Positions 1 to 8,489 of a stretch of 64,000 nt of DNA are shown piece by piece. Origin of the DNA: Nocardia africana NBRC 100379 (GTDB taxonomy: Bacteria; Actinomycetota; Actinomycetes; Mycobacteriales; Mycobacteriaceae); NCBI RefSeq assembly GCF_001612635.1, contig NZ_BDAV01000009.1:62001-126000 (forward strand). The letters are read 5' to 3'. The position numbers and the translations under genes are program-made. A model generated the notes under the pieces. That model had not been told where the DNA came from. It saw nothing but the letters and a program-made list of their open reading frames with translations, and made no database searches. Each line of letters begins with the position of its first letter. Within the stretch, counting starts at the first letter, position 1.

Positions 1-2
1 AG

Positions 3-1070
3 CAGTCCGCCCTGCGCGAGTCGCTCCGGGCGCTGCTGGCCAAATGGGGCGATATCGCGCAGGTCCGCCAGGCCTCGTCCACCGAACGTGGATACTCGGT
101 ATCGCTGTGGCGGGCCCTCGTCGACGACATGTCGGTCACCGCACTCGCGGCCTCCGAGGATCGCGGCGGGCTGGGATACGGGGTGGCCGAACTGGCGACG
201 ATTCTCGAGGAGTGCGGGCGCGCGCTGGTCTGCGAACCGGTCTACAACTCCGCCGTGCTGGGCGTACAGGCCCTGCTCCTGACCCGCCCCGGCGACGACG
301 ACCTCCTGCTGGCAGGCGTATTGGCCGGCGATCTGCTGGCCACCGTCAGCGCCCTCGATACCACCACCGACGATCTGCGCGCGGTCCGGACGTCGGCCGG
401 ATGGATCGTCGACGGCACGGTCACTCACCTGGTGTGCGGTGGAACCGCCGACGTGATAGTCGCGTCGGCGCGCTGCTCGGATGGACGCCGCCTGTTCGCC
501 GTGCGTCCGGGTGAGGACTGCCTGCGAACCGAGCGAGTGGTCCTGGACCCCACCCGCCGGCAGGCGGACGTGGCGCTACGGGCCGCTCCGGCTGTCGTCC
601 TCGCTGCGCCGGAGGGAACCGCCACCGCGGCCACCCGCTTGCGTGATCTCGCCACACTCGCCCTCGCCAGCGAGAACACCGGCATTATCGACATGCTGCT
701 CGAGACGACCGTGTCCTACGTCTCGACTCGCCGCCAATTCGACCGGGCCATCGGCTCTTTCCAGGCTGTCAAACATCGCCTTGCCGATCTACTGGTCCTG
801 CTCGAGCGCGCGCGATCCGCGTCCCGCTATGCGGCCGCGGCCTACGCCGAGGACCCGGACGCGGCAAGGCTGGCGGTCGCTGTTGCGGGTGCGGTCTGCA
901 CCGACGCTGCTGTACAGACTGCGGCCGAGGCCGTCCAACTGCACGGCGGGATCGGCTTCACGTGGGAGCATCCGGCCCACTCCTATTTCCGCCGGGTTAT
1001 GGGAAATGAAGCGGCACAAGGCGGTTCGCGGGCTCACCGCGACACGATAGCCGCGCTCGTCGGATTGTGA
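3..1070 (+). CDS. Acyl-CoA dehydrogenase, 5' end outside window
   Basis: Flavin-dependent dehydrogenation of an acyl-CoA thioester. The frame is open from the first bases of the window, well upstream of the first ATG at 129, and the early residues (QSALRESLRALLA) look like the helical N-terminal domain of the family, so the gene is cut by the window edge. The C-terminal part carries the helical FAD/tetramer region and ends with the HGGIGFTWEHPAH motif. That motif is typical of one subunit type in actinobacterial heterotetrameric dehydrogenases (FadE28/FadE29 kind), where one subunit supplies the catalytic base. The dehydrogenase at 3551-4759 is the obvious partner; this pairing is inferred. 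It is followed by a 90-base gap holding a candidate operator before the crotonase gene. Confidence 0.88.
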   Translation, partial: QSALRESLRALLAKWGDIAQVRQASSTERGYSVSLWRALVDDMSVTALAASEDRGGLGYGVAELATILEECGRALVCEPVYNSAVLGVQALLLTRPGDDDLLLAGVLAGDLLATVSALDTTTDDLRAVRTSAGWIVDGTVTHLVCGGTADVIVASARCSDGRRLFAVRPGEDCLRTERVVLDPTRRQADVALRAAPAVVLAAPEGTATAATRLRDLATLALASENTGIIDMLLETTVSYVSTRRQFDRAIGSFQAVKHRLADLLVLLERARSASRYAAAAYAEDPDAARLAVAVAGAVCTDAAVQTAAEAVQLHGGIGFTWEHPAHSYFRRVMGNEAAQGGSRAHRDTIAALVGL

Positions 1071-1110
1071 ACGATGTATTGACGGCGAGCAGGATCGCAC
1101 GGTAGAACTG

Positions 1111-1126
1111 AAGTGAATCCAGTTCA
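1111..1126 (+). promoter_or_regulatory. Candidate operator 1 (AAYTGANNYCAGTT-like)
   Basis: The 16 bases AAGTGAATCCAGTTCA differ at one position from the site at 18865-18880, and an extra AACTG half-site lies just before, at 1106-1110. It sits 34 bases before the crotonase start. Repetition at 11815, 18797 and 18865 suggests one regulator controls this cluster; which one is unknown. Confidence 0.45.
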
Positions 1127-1160
1127 GGAAATTCTCCCCCGACAGAAAGAGGCCACTCAC

Positions 1161-1949
1161 ATGATCGACACGGACCACATCGTGCTCGAGAAGGACGGCG
1201 AGATTGCGCGGGTGTGGCTCAACCGCCCGCACGTCAAGAACGCCGTCACCGTCGAATTGCTGCACCGCCTCGACGAGATCATCGTCGAGGTCGACAACGA
1301 TCCCAACCTCAAGGTCCTGGTCCTGCGCGGCCGGGGTAACACCTTCTGCTCGGGCTTCGACCTCAACGAACTGCGCGCGAACTACGTCGGCCAGACCAAC
1401 GCTATGGATGTCGCAGTGCTCTCCGCGAAGGTCTGCGACCGCCTGTACTCGATGAACACCCCATCGGTCGCGGTACTCGAGGGTTACGTCACCGCCGGCG
1501 GTTTCGAGCTGATGATCTCCTGCGATTTCGCCGTCGCGGCCGACGACGCCAAGATCGGCGATTTCCACATTCGCCGGGCCCTGTTCGGCGGCGCGGGCCC
1601 GATCTACCGGCTGCCGCGCATGATCGGCATCCGCAAGACCAAGGAGCTGATGCTGACCGGCAAGCTGCTCAGCGGCCGGGAGGCCGCCGCGTTCGATCTC
1701 ATCAACGCCTCCGCCCCGGCCGCCGAGCTCGACCAGCTGGTCGCCGATTTCGTTGCCCCGCTGGCCGATAAGAGCCCGTTCGCGATGAAGCTCACCAAGA
1801 TGACCATCGACCGCGGCTTGGACGCCGACATCCAGTCGCTGATGGTGATGGAGCACCTGGCCGTGGGCAACGCGCTGCAGTCCGAGGACGCCGCCGAGGG
1901 CGTGACCGCCTTCCTGGAGAAGCGCGAACCGAAGTGGGTCGGTCGCTGA
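1161..1949 (+). CDS. Crotonase-family enoyl-CoA hydratase/isomerase (262 aa)
   Basis: Crotonase superfamily enzyme acting on an enoyl-CoA. ATG at 1161 is preferred over the upstream in-frame GTG at 1113 because AGAAAGAGG lies just before it and the protein then has the usual length. The oxyanion-hole loop (GRGNTFCSGFDL, residues about 57-68) and the GGFEL segment with the first catalytic glutamate (E116) are present. The second catalytic glutamate of classical hydratases, 20 residues later, is a histidine here (H136, in GDFHI), so simple syn-hydration should not be assumed; isomerase, lyase or altered hydratase chemistry is possible. It lies 47 bases before the DUF35 gene. In the igr steroid side-chain operon a MaoC-type hydratase holds the equivalent place. 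Confidence 0.9.
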   Translation: MIDTDHIVLEKDGEIARVWLNRPHVKNAVTVELLHRLDEIIVEVDNDPNLKVLVLRGRGNTFCSGFDLNELRANYVGQTNAMDVAVLSAKVCDRLYSMNTPSVAVLEGYVTAGGFELMISCDFAVAADDAKIGDFHIRRALFGGAGPIYRLPRMIGIRKTKELMLTGKLLSGREAAAFDLINASAPAAELDQLVADFVAPLADKSPFAMKLTKMTIDRGLDADIQSLMVMEHLAVGNALQSEDAAEGVTAFLEKREPKWVGR

Positions 1950-1996
1950 ATCACCGATCGGTTCAAGCCTTTCAGCCGATTTCGGAAGGAAAAGAC

Positions 1997-2374
1997 ATGG
2001 GCGTTGCGGAGCTCCGCACACTCGAGGGCAGCCGGTGCGCGACCTGCGGCACCGTCGCATTCCCGGCCTGTGCGATGTGCGGACGGTGCGCCACCCCGAC
2101 CGCGACGACGATTCCGCTCAGCGACCACGGCGTGGTCTGGGCCTACACCGTGCAACGGTTCGCGCCCAAGTCACCGCCTTATGTCGCTCCGGCCGAAGGG
2201 TTTTCACCGTTCGCGGTCGGATATGTCGAACTTCCGGAAGGCGTCCGGATCGAGGCGGTTCTGGACTGTACCGACTTCGCCGAACTGGACGGGGCACAGG
2301 TGCGGCTGGTCGCCGTCGCGCCGGTGCCCCGGTTCGCGACCCGCACGTTCATTCAGGAAGGCAAGGCGCAGTGA
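1997..2374 (+). CDS. DUF35 OB-fold zinc-ribbon protein (125 aa)
   Basis: Small acyl-CoA-associated protein of the DUF35 (COG1545) family: an N-terminal rubredoxin-like zinc ribbon with two cysteine pairs (CATC and CAMCGRC, residues about 15-32) followed by an OB-fold (AYTVQRFAP, FAVGYVELPEG). ATG 1997 follows GGAAGGAAAAG; the longer in-frame start at 1934 would run back into the preceding gene. Its stop overlaps the GTG start of the thiolase-like gene, which indicates translational coupling. In steroid degraders DUF35 domains (ChsH2 C-terminus) bind and activate the Ltp2 aldolase, so this protein probably forms a complex with the next gene product. Confidence 0.85.
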   Translation: MGVAELRTLEGSRCATCGTVAFPACAMCGRCATPTATTIPLSDHGVVWAYTVQRFAPKSPPYVAPAEGFSPFAVGYVELPEGVRIEAVLDCTDFAELDGAQVRLVAVAPVPRFATRTFIQEGKAQ

Positions 2375-3522
2375 CACCGTCGGTCTCGATCATCGGCACC
2401 GGGTTGTCCCGGTTCGGCAGGCAACCGGATCTCACCGGCAGACAGCTCGCGGTCGTCGCTATCAACGCCGCGCTCGATGATGCCGGATTACGTTGGCAGG
2501 ACATTCAATTTGCGTGCGGCGGCAGTGACAGCTCCGGTCTGGCCGACACCCTCGTCGCAGAACTGGGCTGCACCGGGATACCGTTCACCAACGTCAAGAA
2601 CGGCTGCGCGACCGGCGGTAGCGCACTGCTCGGGGCGGTCAACGCCGTCCGCTCCGGTACCGCCGAGATCGCGTTGGCCGTCGGGTTCGACAAGCATCCG
2701 CGCGGTGCGTTCGATCCGACGCCGGAGGAGTGGGGTCTTCCACGCGAGTACGGCGAGGCCGGGCTCATGGTCACCACGCAGTTCTTCGGCGCGAAGATCA
2801 ACCGGTACATGCGGTTGCACGGTATCTCGACCATGACGCTGGCCAAGGTCGCCGAAAAGGCTTACCGCAACGGCAGTCTCAACCCCAACGCCTGGCGGAG
2901 AGAACCGATGTCCGCGGCGGAGATCGCCGCGGCACCCATGGTGAACGACCCGCTGACCAGGTTCATGTTCTGCTCACCCGGTACCGGTGCCGCCGCGGTG
3001 ATCGTGGCGAGCGAATCGGTGACCCGCCGCCGCGGCGCGCAGCCCATCCGCTTGCGCGCGATCAGTCACCGCACCCGCCGGTTCGGCTCGTTCGAGGTGT
3101 TCAGCCCGGCCGTCCTGGGCGGCGGCGAACCGGTCAGCGTGAGCTCCGACGCGGCGACCGCGGCATTCGAGGAGGCGGGCATCGGGCCCGCCGACATCGA
3201 CGTCGCACAGCTGCAGGACACCGAGAGCGGTGCGGAGATCATGCACATGGCCGAATGCGGGTTCTGTGAACACGGCGAGCAGGAGGCGATGCTCGCCGCG
3301 GGCGACACCGAAATCGGTGGACGGCTGCCGATCAACACCGATGGCGGCTGCATCGCCAACGGTGAGCCGATCGGCGCGTCCGGCCTGCGCCAGGTCCACG
3401 AGATCATCACCCAGCTGCGCGGTGCCGCGGGCGCCCGGCAGGTTCCGGGATCACCGCGGGTGGGGTTCACCCACGTCTACGGGGCGCCCGGGATCAGCGC
3501 CTGCACCGTGCTCTCGGTGTGA
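2371..3522 (+). CDS. Thiolase-fold lipid-transfer protein, Ltp2-like (383 aa)
   Basis: Member of the SCP-x/lipid-transfer thiolase group. GTG 2371 overlaps the DUF35 stop. The nucleophile-loop cysteine is present (C79 in NGCATGG). The usual GHPxGA histidine motif is GEPIGAS (E332), and the C-terminus has HVYGAPG (Y370). This form is seen in Ltp2/Ltp3/Ltp4-type proteins rather than in degradative thiolases. Ltp2 of Mycobacterium catalyses retro-aldol release of a short acyl-CoA from a steroid side chain together with a DUF35 partner, and the gene pair here has the same arrangement. A retro-aldolase is therefore favoured; a true thiolase cannot be excluded because C79 is kept. Confidence 0.85.
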   Translation: MTPSVSIIGTGLSRFGRQPDLTGRQLAVVAINAALDDAGLRWQDIQFACGGSDSSGLADTLVAELGCTGIPFTNVKNGCATGGSALLGAVNAVRSGTAEIALAVGFDKHPRGAFDPTPEEWGLPREYGEAGLMVTTQFFGAKINRYMRLHGISTMTLAKVAEKAYRNGSLNPNAWRREPMSAAEIAAAPMVNDPLTRFMFCSPGTGAAAVIVASESVTRRRGAQPIRLRAISHRTRRFGSFEVFSPAVLGGGEPVSVSSDAATAAFEEAGIGPADIDVAQLQDTESGAEIMHMAECGFCEHGEQEAMLAAGDTEIGGRLPINTDGGCIANGEPIGASGLRQVHEIITQLRGAAGARQVPGSPRVGFTHVYGAPGISACTVLSV

Positions 3523-3550
3523 GCCGAGCAGAGCGATCGAGAGAAGAGCA

Positions 3551-4759
3551 GTGACCGAACCTTCAATTCCCGATTTGGCCCAGTTCGTCGAACAAGCCAC
3601 AACCTGGCTTGCCGGTATGGCCGCACCCCGCACCGAGAGTCCCTGGGGTAGTGGATCCGATTCGGTCGCGGTCTTCGAAAACTGGACCGAAGCACAGGAG
3701 CGGGCCGAGACCGACCGCGTGCGTGCCTACGAACGCGCCAAATTCGACGCCGGCTGGGGTGCGCTGAACTGGCCGCGCGCCTACGGCGGCCGCGAGCTCC
3801 CACTGTCGTACGTGCTCGCCTTCCGGCGCGTCGAGGAGGGCTTCGATCTACCGAGGCGCACCGAAATGTTCTCGGTGACACAGCAATTGGTGGCGCCGGC
3901 GATCGACCAGTGGGGCACCGAGGAGCAGCGGGAGCGATATGTCCGGGCGATGCTCCGCACCGATGTCATCGCCTGCCAGCTCTTCTCCGAGACCGAGGCG
4001 GGGTCGGATCTGGCCGCCGTGCGGACCCGCGCTGTCCGCACGGACGACGGCGGCTGGATTCTCAACGGGCACAAGGTATGGACCTCCGGCGCCCGGATCG
4101 CCGACATCGGCATCGCGGTGTGCCGGACCGATCCGGCCGGCGCCAAACATGCCGGTCTGACCGTATTCCTGGTACCGATGGACGCTCCTGGCGTCGCCGT
4201 ACGCCCGATCCGGCAGATGACCGGGGGAAGTTCCTTCAACGAGGTCTACCTCGACAACGTCCGCCTCGACGACGGCGACCGGCTCGGGCCCGTCGGCAAG
4301 GGCTGGCAGGTCGCGTTGACGGTGCTGGCGGCCGAGCGCCTGGACGGCGCCAATCTGGGCCTGGCCAATGCCGATCGCGCGATCGCGCTGGCCGGGAATC
4401 TGGATCGTGGTCTGACCGAACTCGAACGCGACCGAGTGGCCGACCTGGTGACCCGCGGTTATGTGCAGCGTGTTGCCGCCATGCGGGTCGCCGCAGCCGT
4501 GGTGGCCGGGCGCGACCCCGGCCCGGAGGCATCGATCGGGAAGCTGCTGGCCACCGACACGATGGCCCGGACCTCCGAGGTCGTGCGGCTGCTGCTCGGC
4601 CGCGACCTGGCCGCCGATTCCGGCGCGTGGGGCACCTTCGCGTGGACCGAACATGTGCTCGGCGCGCCCGGATACCGGATCGCCGGCGGCACCGACGAGA
4701 TTCAACACAACATCATCGCCGAGCGAGTACTCGGCCTGCCCAAGGAGCCGCGCCCATGA
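3551..4759 (+). CDS. Acyl-CoA dehydrogenase (402 aa)
   Basis: Acyl-CoA dehydrogenase with the flavin-side signature CQLFSETEAGSDLA (mid-protein) and the C-terminal signature GGTDEIQHNIIAERVLG. The glutamate that precedes GT in MCAD is a glycine here, as in actinobacterial FadE proteins that place the base elsewhere or share a site with a second subunit; the dehydrogenase at 3-1070 is the likely partner. GTG 3551 follows a GAGAAGAGCA leader; the frame is open further upstream, inside the preceding gene, and that part is not coding. The stop overlaps the ATG of the kinase-like gene (ATGA). The order dehydrogenase, hydratase, DUF35, Ltp, dehydrogenase resembles the igr cholesterol side-chain operon. 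Confidence 0.9.
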   Translation: MTEPSIPDLAQFVEQATTWLAGMAAPRTESPWGSGSDSVAVFENWTEAQERAETDRVRAYERAKFDAGWGALNWPRAYGGRELPLSYVLAFRRVEEGFDLPRRTEMFSVTQQLVAPAIDQWGTEEQRERYVRAMLRTDVIACQLFSETEAGSDLAAVRTRAVRTDDGGWILNGHKVWTSGARIADIGIAVCRTDPAGAKHAGLTVFLVPMDAPGVAVRPIRQMTGGSSFNEVYLDNVRLDDGDRLGPVGKGWQVALTVLAAERLDGANLGLANADRAIALAGNLDRGLTELERDRVADLVTRGYVQRVAAMRVAAAVVAGRDPGPEASIGKLLATDTMARTSEVVRLLLGRDLAADSGAWGTFAWTEHVLGAPGYRIAGGTDEIQHNIIAERVLGLPKEPRP

Positions 4760-5706
4760 GCTCGACACTGGAACAGCGAGTCGCGGCGCGACTGCGGACC
4801 GATCTCGGCGCCCGACTCACGTCTTTCGAACGGCTGCCCGGTGGCCATTCCGGTCTGACATTCCGCGCGGAAACCACCGGCGAACCGTATGTCGTCAAAG
4901 CCGTGCCGGAGGGCAGCAGGCCGATCGGCCGCCACGACATGCTGCGCCAAGCCCGCATCATGCAGCTACTCGCGCAGACACCGGTGCCGGTGCCACGTAT
5001 CGCGGTGGTGGACAGCGACGAACCCGCCTGGTTCGCCATGGAACTCGTCGCCGGTGAGTCACTGGAGCCGGTACTCGACGATCCCGCGGTCGCACCGGAG
5101 CTGGCCGCGGCCCGGATGCGCCGGGCCGCGCGGCTGCTGCCCGCGCTACACGCGGTGGACGCGGCCGGCATTTCCGCGCCCGCGCTCACACCGGCCGAGG
5201 AACTCGCCCGCTGGGCGCGCACCCTCGGCGCCGTGCCACCCGAACTCGTCGCCGGTGGTGACCGGCTGCTCGCGTTGCTCGAACGCCGAATCCCCGAGCC
5301 GATCACGCCGGGGCTCGTGCACGGCGACTATCGCCTGGGCAACATCATCTCCGCCGGGCCGGAACCGGTCGCTCTGATCGACTGGGAGATCTGGAGCATG
5401 GGCGATCCGCGCGTGGAACTCGGCTGGTTCCACGTCTTCGCGGACGGCGAGAACTTCCCCGGTGTCGGCCGGAATGTGCCCGGTTTGCCCAGCGCGGCGG
5501 AACTGCTCGACATCTACTGCGCCGCCGGGCCCTCGCTCGCCGAGCAAACCTGGTTCGACGCGCTGGGCCGGCTCAAGATGGCCGCGATCATGGGCCACAA
5601 CCTGCGCAGACATCGCGAAGGCCGGCATCACGATCCGGACCAGGAAAAACTACCCGCCACCATCACTCGCCTCATCGAGACCGGAACCGCGCTACTCGCA
5701 GGTTGA
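4756..5706 (+). CDS. APH-fold phosphotransferase, LvaA/ACAD10-11 kinase-like (316 aa)
   Basis: Aminoglycoside-phosphotransferase-fold kinase with all core residues: N-lobe VVKAV lysine, catalytic loop HGDYRLGN (H189, D191, N196) and metal-binding IDWE (D209). It starts at ATG 4756 inside the previous stop and is followed after 29 bases by an ACAD10/11-type dehydrogenase. Among catabolic genes such kinases are better explained as 4-hydroxyacyl-CoA kinases than as drug resistance: LvaA with LvaC in levulinate catabolism, and the fused kinase and dehydrogenase domains of mammalian ACAD10/ACAD11, phosphorylate a 4-hydroxyacyl-CoA and then eliminate phosphate. That role is inferred from context. 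Confidence 0.85.
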   Translation: MSSTLEQRVAARLRTDLGARLTSFERLPGGHSGLTFRAETTGEPYVVKAVPEGSRPIGRHDMLRQARIMQLLAQTPVPVPRIAVVDSDEPAWFAMELVAGESLEPVLDDPAVAPELAAARMRRAARLLPALHAVDAAGISAPALTPAEELARWARTLGAVPPELVAGGDRLLALLERRIPEPITPGLVHGDYRLGNIISAGPEPVALIDWEIWSMGDPRVELGWFHVFADGENFPGVGRNVPGLPSAAELLDIYCAAGPSLAEQTWFDALGRLKMAAIMGHNLRRHREGRHHDPDQEKLPATITRLIETGTALLAG

Positions 5707-5735
5707 CCCTCGCCCTTCCGCTCAGGAGCCGCACC

Positions 5736-6938
5736 GTGGACTTTTCCTACTCCGCCCGCACCCAGGATCTGCTCGTCGAACTCGAAGACTTCATGACCGG
5801 CCACGTGTATCCGGCCGAGCCCGTGTACGACGCGCAGATCGCCGCCGCCGCCAACCCCCACGAGCAGCCGCAGATCATGCGGGATCTGCAGGCCGAGGCC
5901 CGGCGCAGGGGGTTGTGGAACCTGTTCATGACCCACGACGGCTTGGGCGCCGGACTCACCAACCTCGAGTACGCGCCGCTGGCCGAGGTGGCCGGCCGGT
6001 CGGTGATCGGCAACGAGGCGATCAACTGCTCGGCGCCGGATACCGGCAACATGGAGATCCTGGCCATGTTCGGCACCGAACAGCAGAAGCAGCAATGGCT
6101 GAAACCCTTGCTGAACTGCAGTATTCGCTCCGCCTTCGCGATGACCGAGCCCGCGGTGGCCAGCTCGGACGCCACCAACATCACCTCGACGATTCGCCGC
6201 GACGGTGATGAGTACGTCCTCAACGGGCGCAAGTGGTACACCTCCGGAGTTCTCGATCCGGATTGCAAGCTGATCATCTTCATGGGCAAATCCGATCCCG
6301 CGGCGAAGACCTACCGCCAGCAGAGCATGATCCTGGTGCCCGCCGACGCCCCCGGCATCGAGGTACTGCGCGATCTGCCGATGTTCGGCTTCCACGATCG
6401 CCTCGGTCACGGAGAGGTCCAGTTCACCGACGTCCGGGTCCCCGCGGCGAACATGCTCGGCGCCGAAGGCGACGGCTTCGCCATCGCGCAGGGCCGGCTC
6501 GGGCCCGGGCGGATGCATTACGCGATGCGCGCCATCGGCATGGCCGAACGGGCCCTGGAGTTGATGTGCCGCAGGGCGCTGGAGCGCACCGCGTTCGGTG
6601 GTCCGCTCGCCGATCGCGGGGTGGTCCGCGAGTGGATCGCGCGCAGCCGCATCGAGATCGATCAGATCCGGCTGCTGGTACTGCAGTCGTCCTGGCTGAT
6701 GGACACCCAGGGCAATGCCGCGGTGCGCTCACAGGTCGCCGCGATCAAGGTCGCGGCGATGGAGGTGGCACACACAGTCGTCGATCGCGCCGTGCAGACC
6801 TTCGGCGCTGCCGGAGTCAGCAACGACACCGTCCTGGCCCGGATGTACGCCATCACCCGGGCACTGCAGATCGCCGACGGTCCCAATGAGGTGCACCTGC
6901 GCACAATCGCTCGTCTCGAGGTGGAGAACTACCGATGA
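5736..6938 (+). CDS. Acyl-CoA dehydrogenase, ACAD10/11 (LvaC) type (400 aa)
   Basis: Dehydrogenase-fold flavoprotein whose ends match the ACAD10/11 group: N-terminus VDFSYSARTQDL with HVYPAE, and C-terminal ADGPNEVHLRTIARLE in place of the usual EGT motif. GTG 5736 is chosen because GGAG lies at the right distance and the family starts this way; the TTG at 5703 is the alternative. The Ser/Thr flavin loop is AMTEPAVASSDATN. Next to the APH-fold kinase it recreates as two genes the kinase-plus-dehydrogenase unit that isomerises 4-hydroxyacyl-CoA to 3-hydroxyacyl-CoA by way of a phosphate ester. Its stop overlaps the ATG of the following SDR. Confidence 0.88.
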   Translation: MDFSYSARTQDLLVELEDFMTGHVYPAEPVYDAQIAAAANPHEQPQIMRDLQAEARRRGLWNLFMTHDGLGAGLTNLEYAPLAEVAGRSVIGNEAINCSAPDTGNMEILAMFGTEQQKQQWLKPLLNCSIRSAFAMTEPAVASSDATNITSTIRRDGDEYVLNGRKWYTSGVLDPDCKLIIFMGKSDPAAKTYRQQSMILVPADAPGIEVLRDLPMFGFHDRLGHGEVQFTDVRVPAANMLGAEGDGFAIAQGRLGPGRMHYAMRAIGMAERALELMCRRALERTAFGGPLADRGVVREWIARSRIEIDQIRLLVLQSSWLMDTQGNAAVRSQVAAIKVAAMEVAHTVVDRAVQTFGAAGVSNDTVLARMYAITRALQIADGPNEVHLRTIARLEVENYR

Positions 6939-7693
6939 ACACATCTGATCTGACCGGCAAGGTCGCACTGGTCACCGGCGCCAGCCGAGGGCTCGGCTTG
7001 GCCATCGCCAGGGGCTTGCGCGATGCGGGCGCCACGGTGATAGTTTCGAGCCGAAAGCTCTCCGCTTGTGCGGAAGCGGTTGCGGCACTGGGTGATTCCC
7101 CCGTCGGCAGCGCCCACCCGCTGGAACTGCATGTCGGCAAGTGGGATGGCATCGAGCCGGCCCTCGACGGGATCATCGCGGAGTTCGGGCGGCTGGACAT
7201 CGTCGTCAACAATGCGGGCATCGCACCCGTGGCCGACGATCTCACGTCCGTGACGGAAGCGCTGTGGGACAAGACCATCGAGGTCAATCTGAAGGGTCCG
7301 TTCCGGCTGATGGCCGTGGCCGGAGCCCGGATGGCCGCCGCCGGTGGTGGATCCATCATCAACATCTCCAGCATCGGGGCCTTGCGGCCGAGCCCGCCGG
7401 AAACGATGTACGCCGCCGCGAAGAGCGGGCTCAACGCGTTGACCCTGGCCTTCGCCCAGGCGTACGCGCCCGCCGTGCGGGTGAACTGCGTCCTGCCGGG
7501 CGGATTCGCGACCGATATGGCCGAGCACTGGGACGACGAGTTCGTCTCGAAGATCGTCGATCGGCTGCCCGCGGGACGGCTGGGCAGGCCGGAGGAGATC
7601 GCCGGGCTCGTCACCCATTTGGCAGGTGACGCGGCGAGTTACACCACCGGCGCGGTCATTCCGGTCGACGGTGGCCGGACCGCGGTGTACTGA
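6935..7693 (+). CDS. SDR-family oxidoreductase (252 aa)
   Basis: Classical short-chain dehydrogenase/reductase. Cofactor loop TGASRGLG near residue 14, NNAG at about 92-95, catalytic S146, Y159 and K163 (YAAAK), and the C-terminal PVDGG. The start overlaps the previous stop (ATGA). Position directly after the kinase/dehydrogenase pair suggests oxidation of a 3-hydroxyacyl-CoA or a ring hydroxyl; the substrate is not visible in the sequence. Confidence 0.9.
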   Translation: MNTSDLTGKVALVTGASRGLGLAIARGLRDAGATVIVSSRKLSACAEAVAALGDSPVGSAHPLELHVGKWDGIEPALDGIIAEFGRLDIVVNNAGIAPVADDLTSVTEALWDKTIEVNLKGPFRLMAVAGARMAAAGGGSIINISSIGALRPSPPETMYAAAKSGLNALTLAFAQAYAPAVRVNCVLPGGFATDMAEHWDDEFVSKIVDRLPAGRLGRPEEIAGLVTHLAGDAASYTTGAVIPVDGGRTAVY

Positions 7694-7703
7694 GGCGGAT
7701 ACT

Positions 7704-8489
7704 GTGCTGACAGACGATACGACTACCGATACCCTCACCCGGCTGTTCGGCCTACGTGGCCGGACCGCCGTGGTCACCGGCGCCTCGTCTGGCCTCGGAC
7801 TCGGATTCGCGAAGACGCTCGCCGGTGCCGGGGCCACGGTGTTCGCCGTGGCTCGCCGCACCGACCGGCTGACCGCCCTGGCCGAGCATGACCCGGGCAT
7901 CGTCCCGGTCCGTTGTGATGTGACCCTCGACGAGGACCGCCGGGCGTTGGTCGAACGCTGTTATGAACAGACCGGCCGCCTGGACGTGCTGGTCAACAAC
8001 GCGGGCATGGCCGGTCCTCCGCACGCGGAGCAGGAATCGGCCGCGGGCTTCGCGGCCCTGCTCGAACTGAATCTGCTCGCCGGGTTCCATCTCGCCCTCG
8101 GCGCGGCCACCGCGCTGCCGGAGGGGCGCGGCGCGTCGATCATCAATATCTCCTCGATCATCGGGCTGGCCTCGACCGCGCCGATCGGCGGGGCGAGCTA
8201 TGCCGCCTCCAAGGCGGGGGTTCTCGGCCTGACCCGTGAACTCGCCGGTCAGTGGGGTGGTCGCGGGATTCGCGTCAACGCGGTCGTGCCCGGGTGGTTC
8301 GATACCGAGATGACCGACGGGCTGTTCAGCAACGACAAATCGGCCGGCTGGGTGCGACGCAACACGATGCTCGGCCGCGGCGGTTCCGCCGGAGAGGTCG
8401 ACGGCGCCGTGCTGTTCCTGGCCTCGGCGGCGTCGTCGTATATGACCGGCCAGACGGTGGTGGTCGACGGCGGATGGACGGCCCGCTGA
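7704..8489 (+). CDS. SDR-family oxidoreductase (261 aa)
   Basis: Second classical SDR in the operon: TGASSGLG cofactor loop, NNAG, catalytic S151, Y166 and K170 (YAASK), C-terminal VVDGGW. GTG 7704 lies 10 bases after the preceding stop and gives a normal-length protein; the upstream frame runs through the previous gene. It ends in TGATG, coupling it to the alcohol dehydrogenase. It is only moderately like its neighbour at 6935-7693, so the two probably act on different steps. Confidence 0.88.
   Translation: MLTDDTTTDTLTRLFGLRGRTAVVTGASSGLGLGFAKTLAGAGATVFAVARRTDRLTALAEHDPGIVPVRCDVTLDEDRRALVERCYEQTGRLDVLVNNAGMAGPPHAEQESAAGFAALLELNLLAGFHLALGAATALPEGRGASIINISSIIGLASTAPIGGASYAASKAGVLGLTRELAGQWGGRGIRVNAVVPGWFDTEMTDGLFSNDKSAGWVRRNTMLGRGGSAGEVDGAVLFLASAASSYMTGQTVVVDGGWTAR

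Noticed and set aside
789-2060. Long minus-strand frame opposite the dehydrogenase and crotonase genes
   Set aside because: Shadow of real + strand genes; no recognisable domain or ribosome site.
4756-5706. Aminoglycoside resistance gene
   Set aside because: Fold is APH-like but stop-start coupling to acyl-CoA dehydrogenase genes points to acyl-CoA metabolism.
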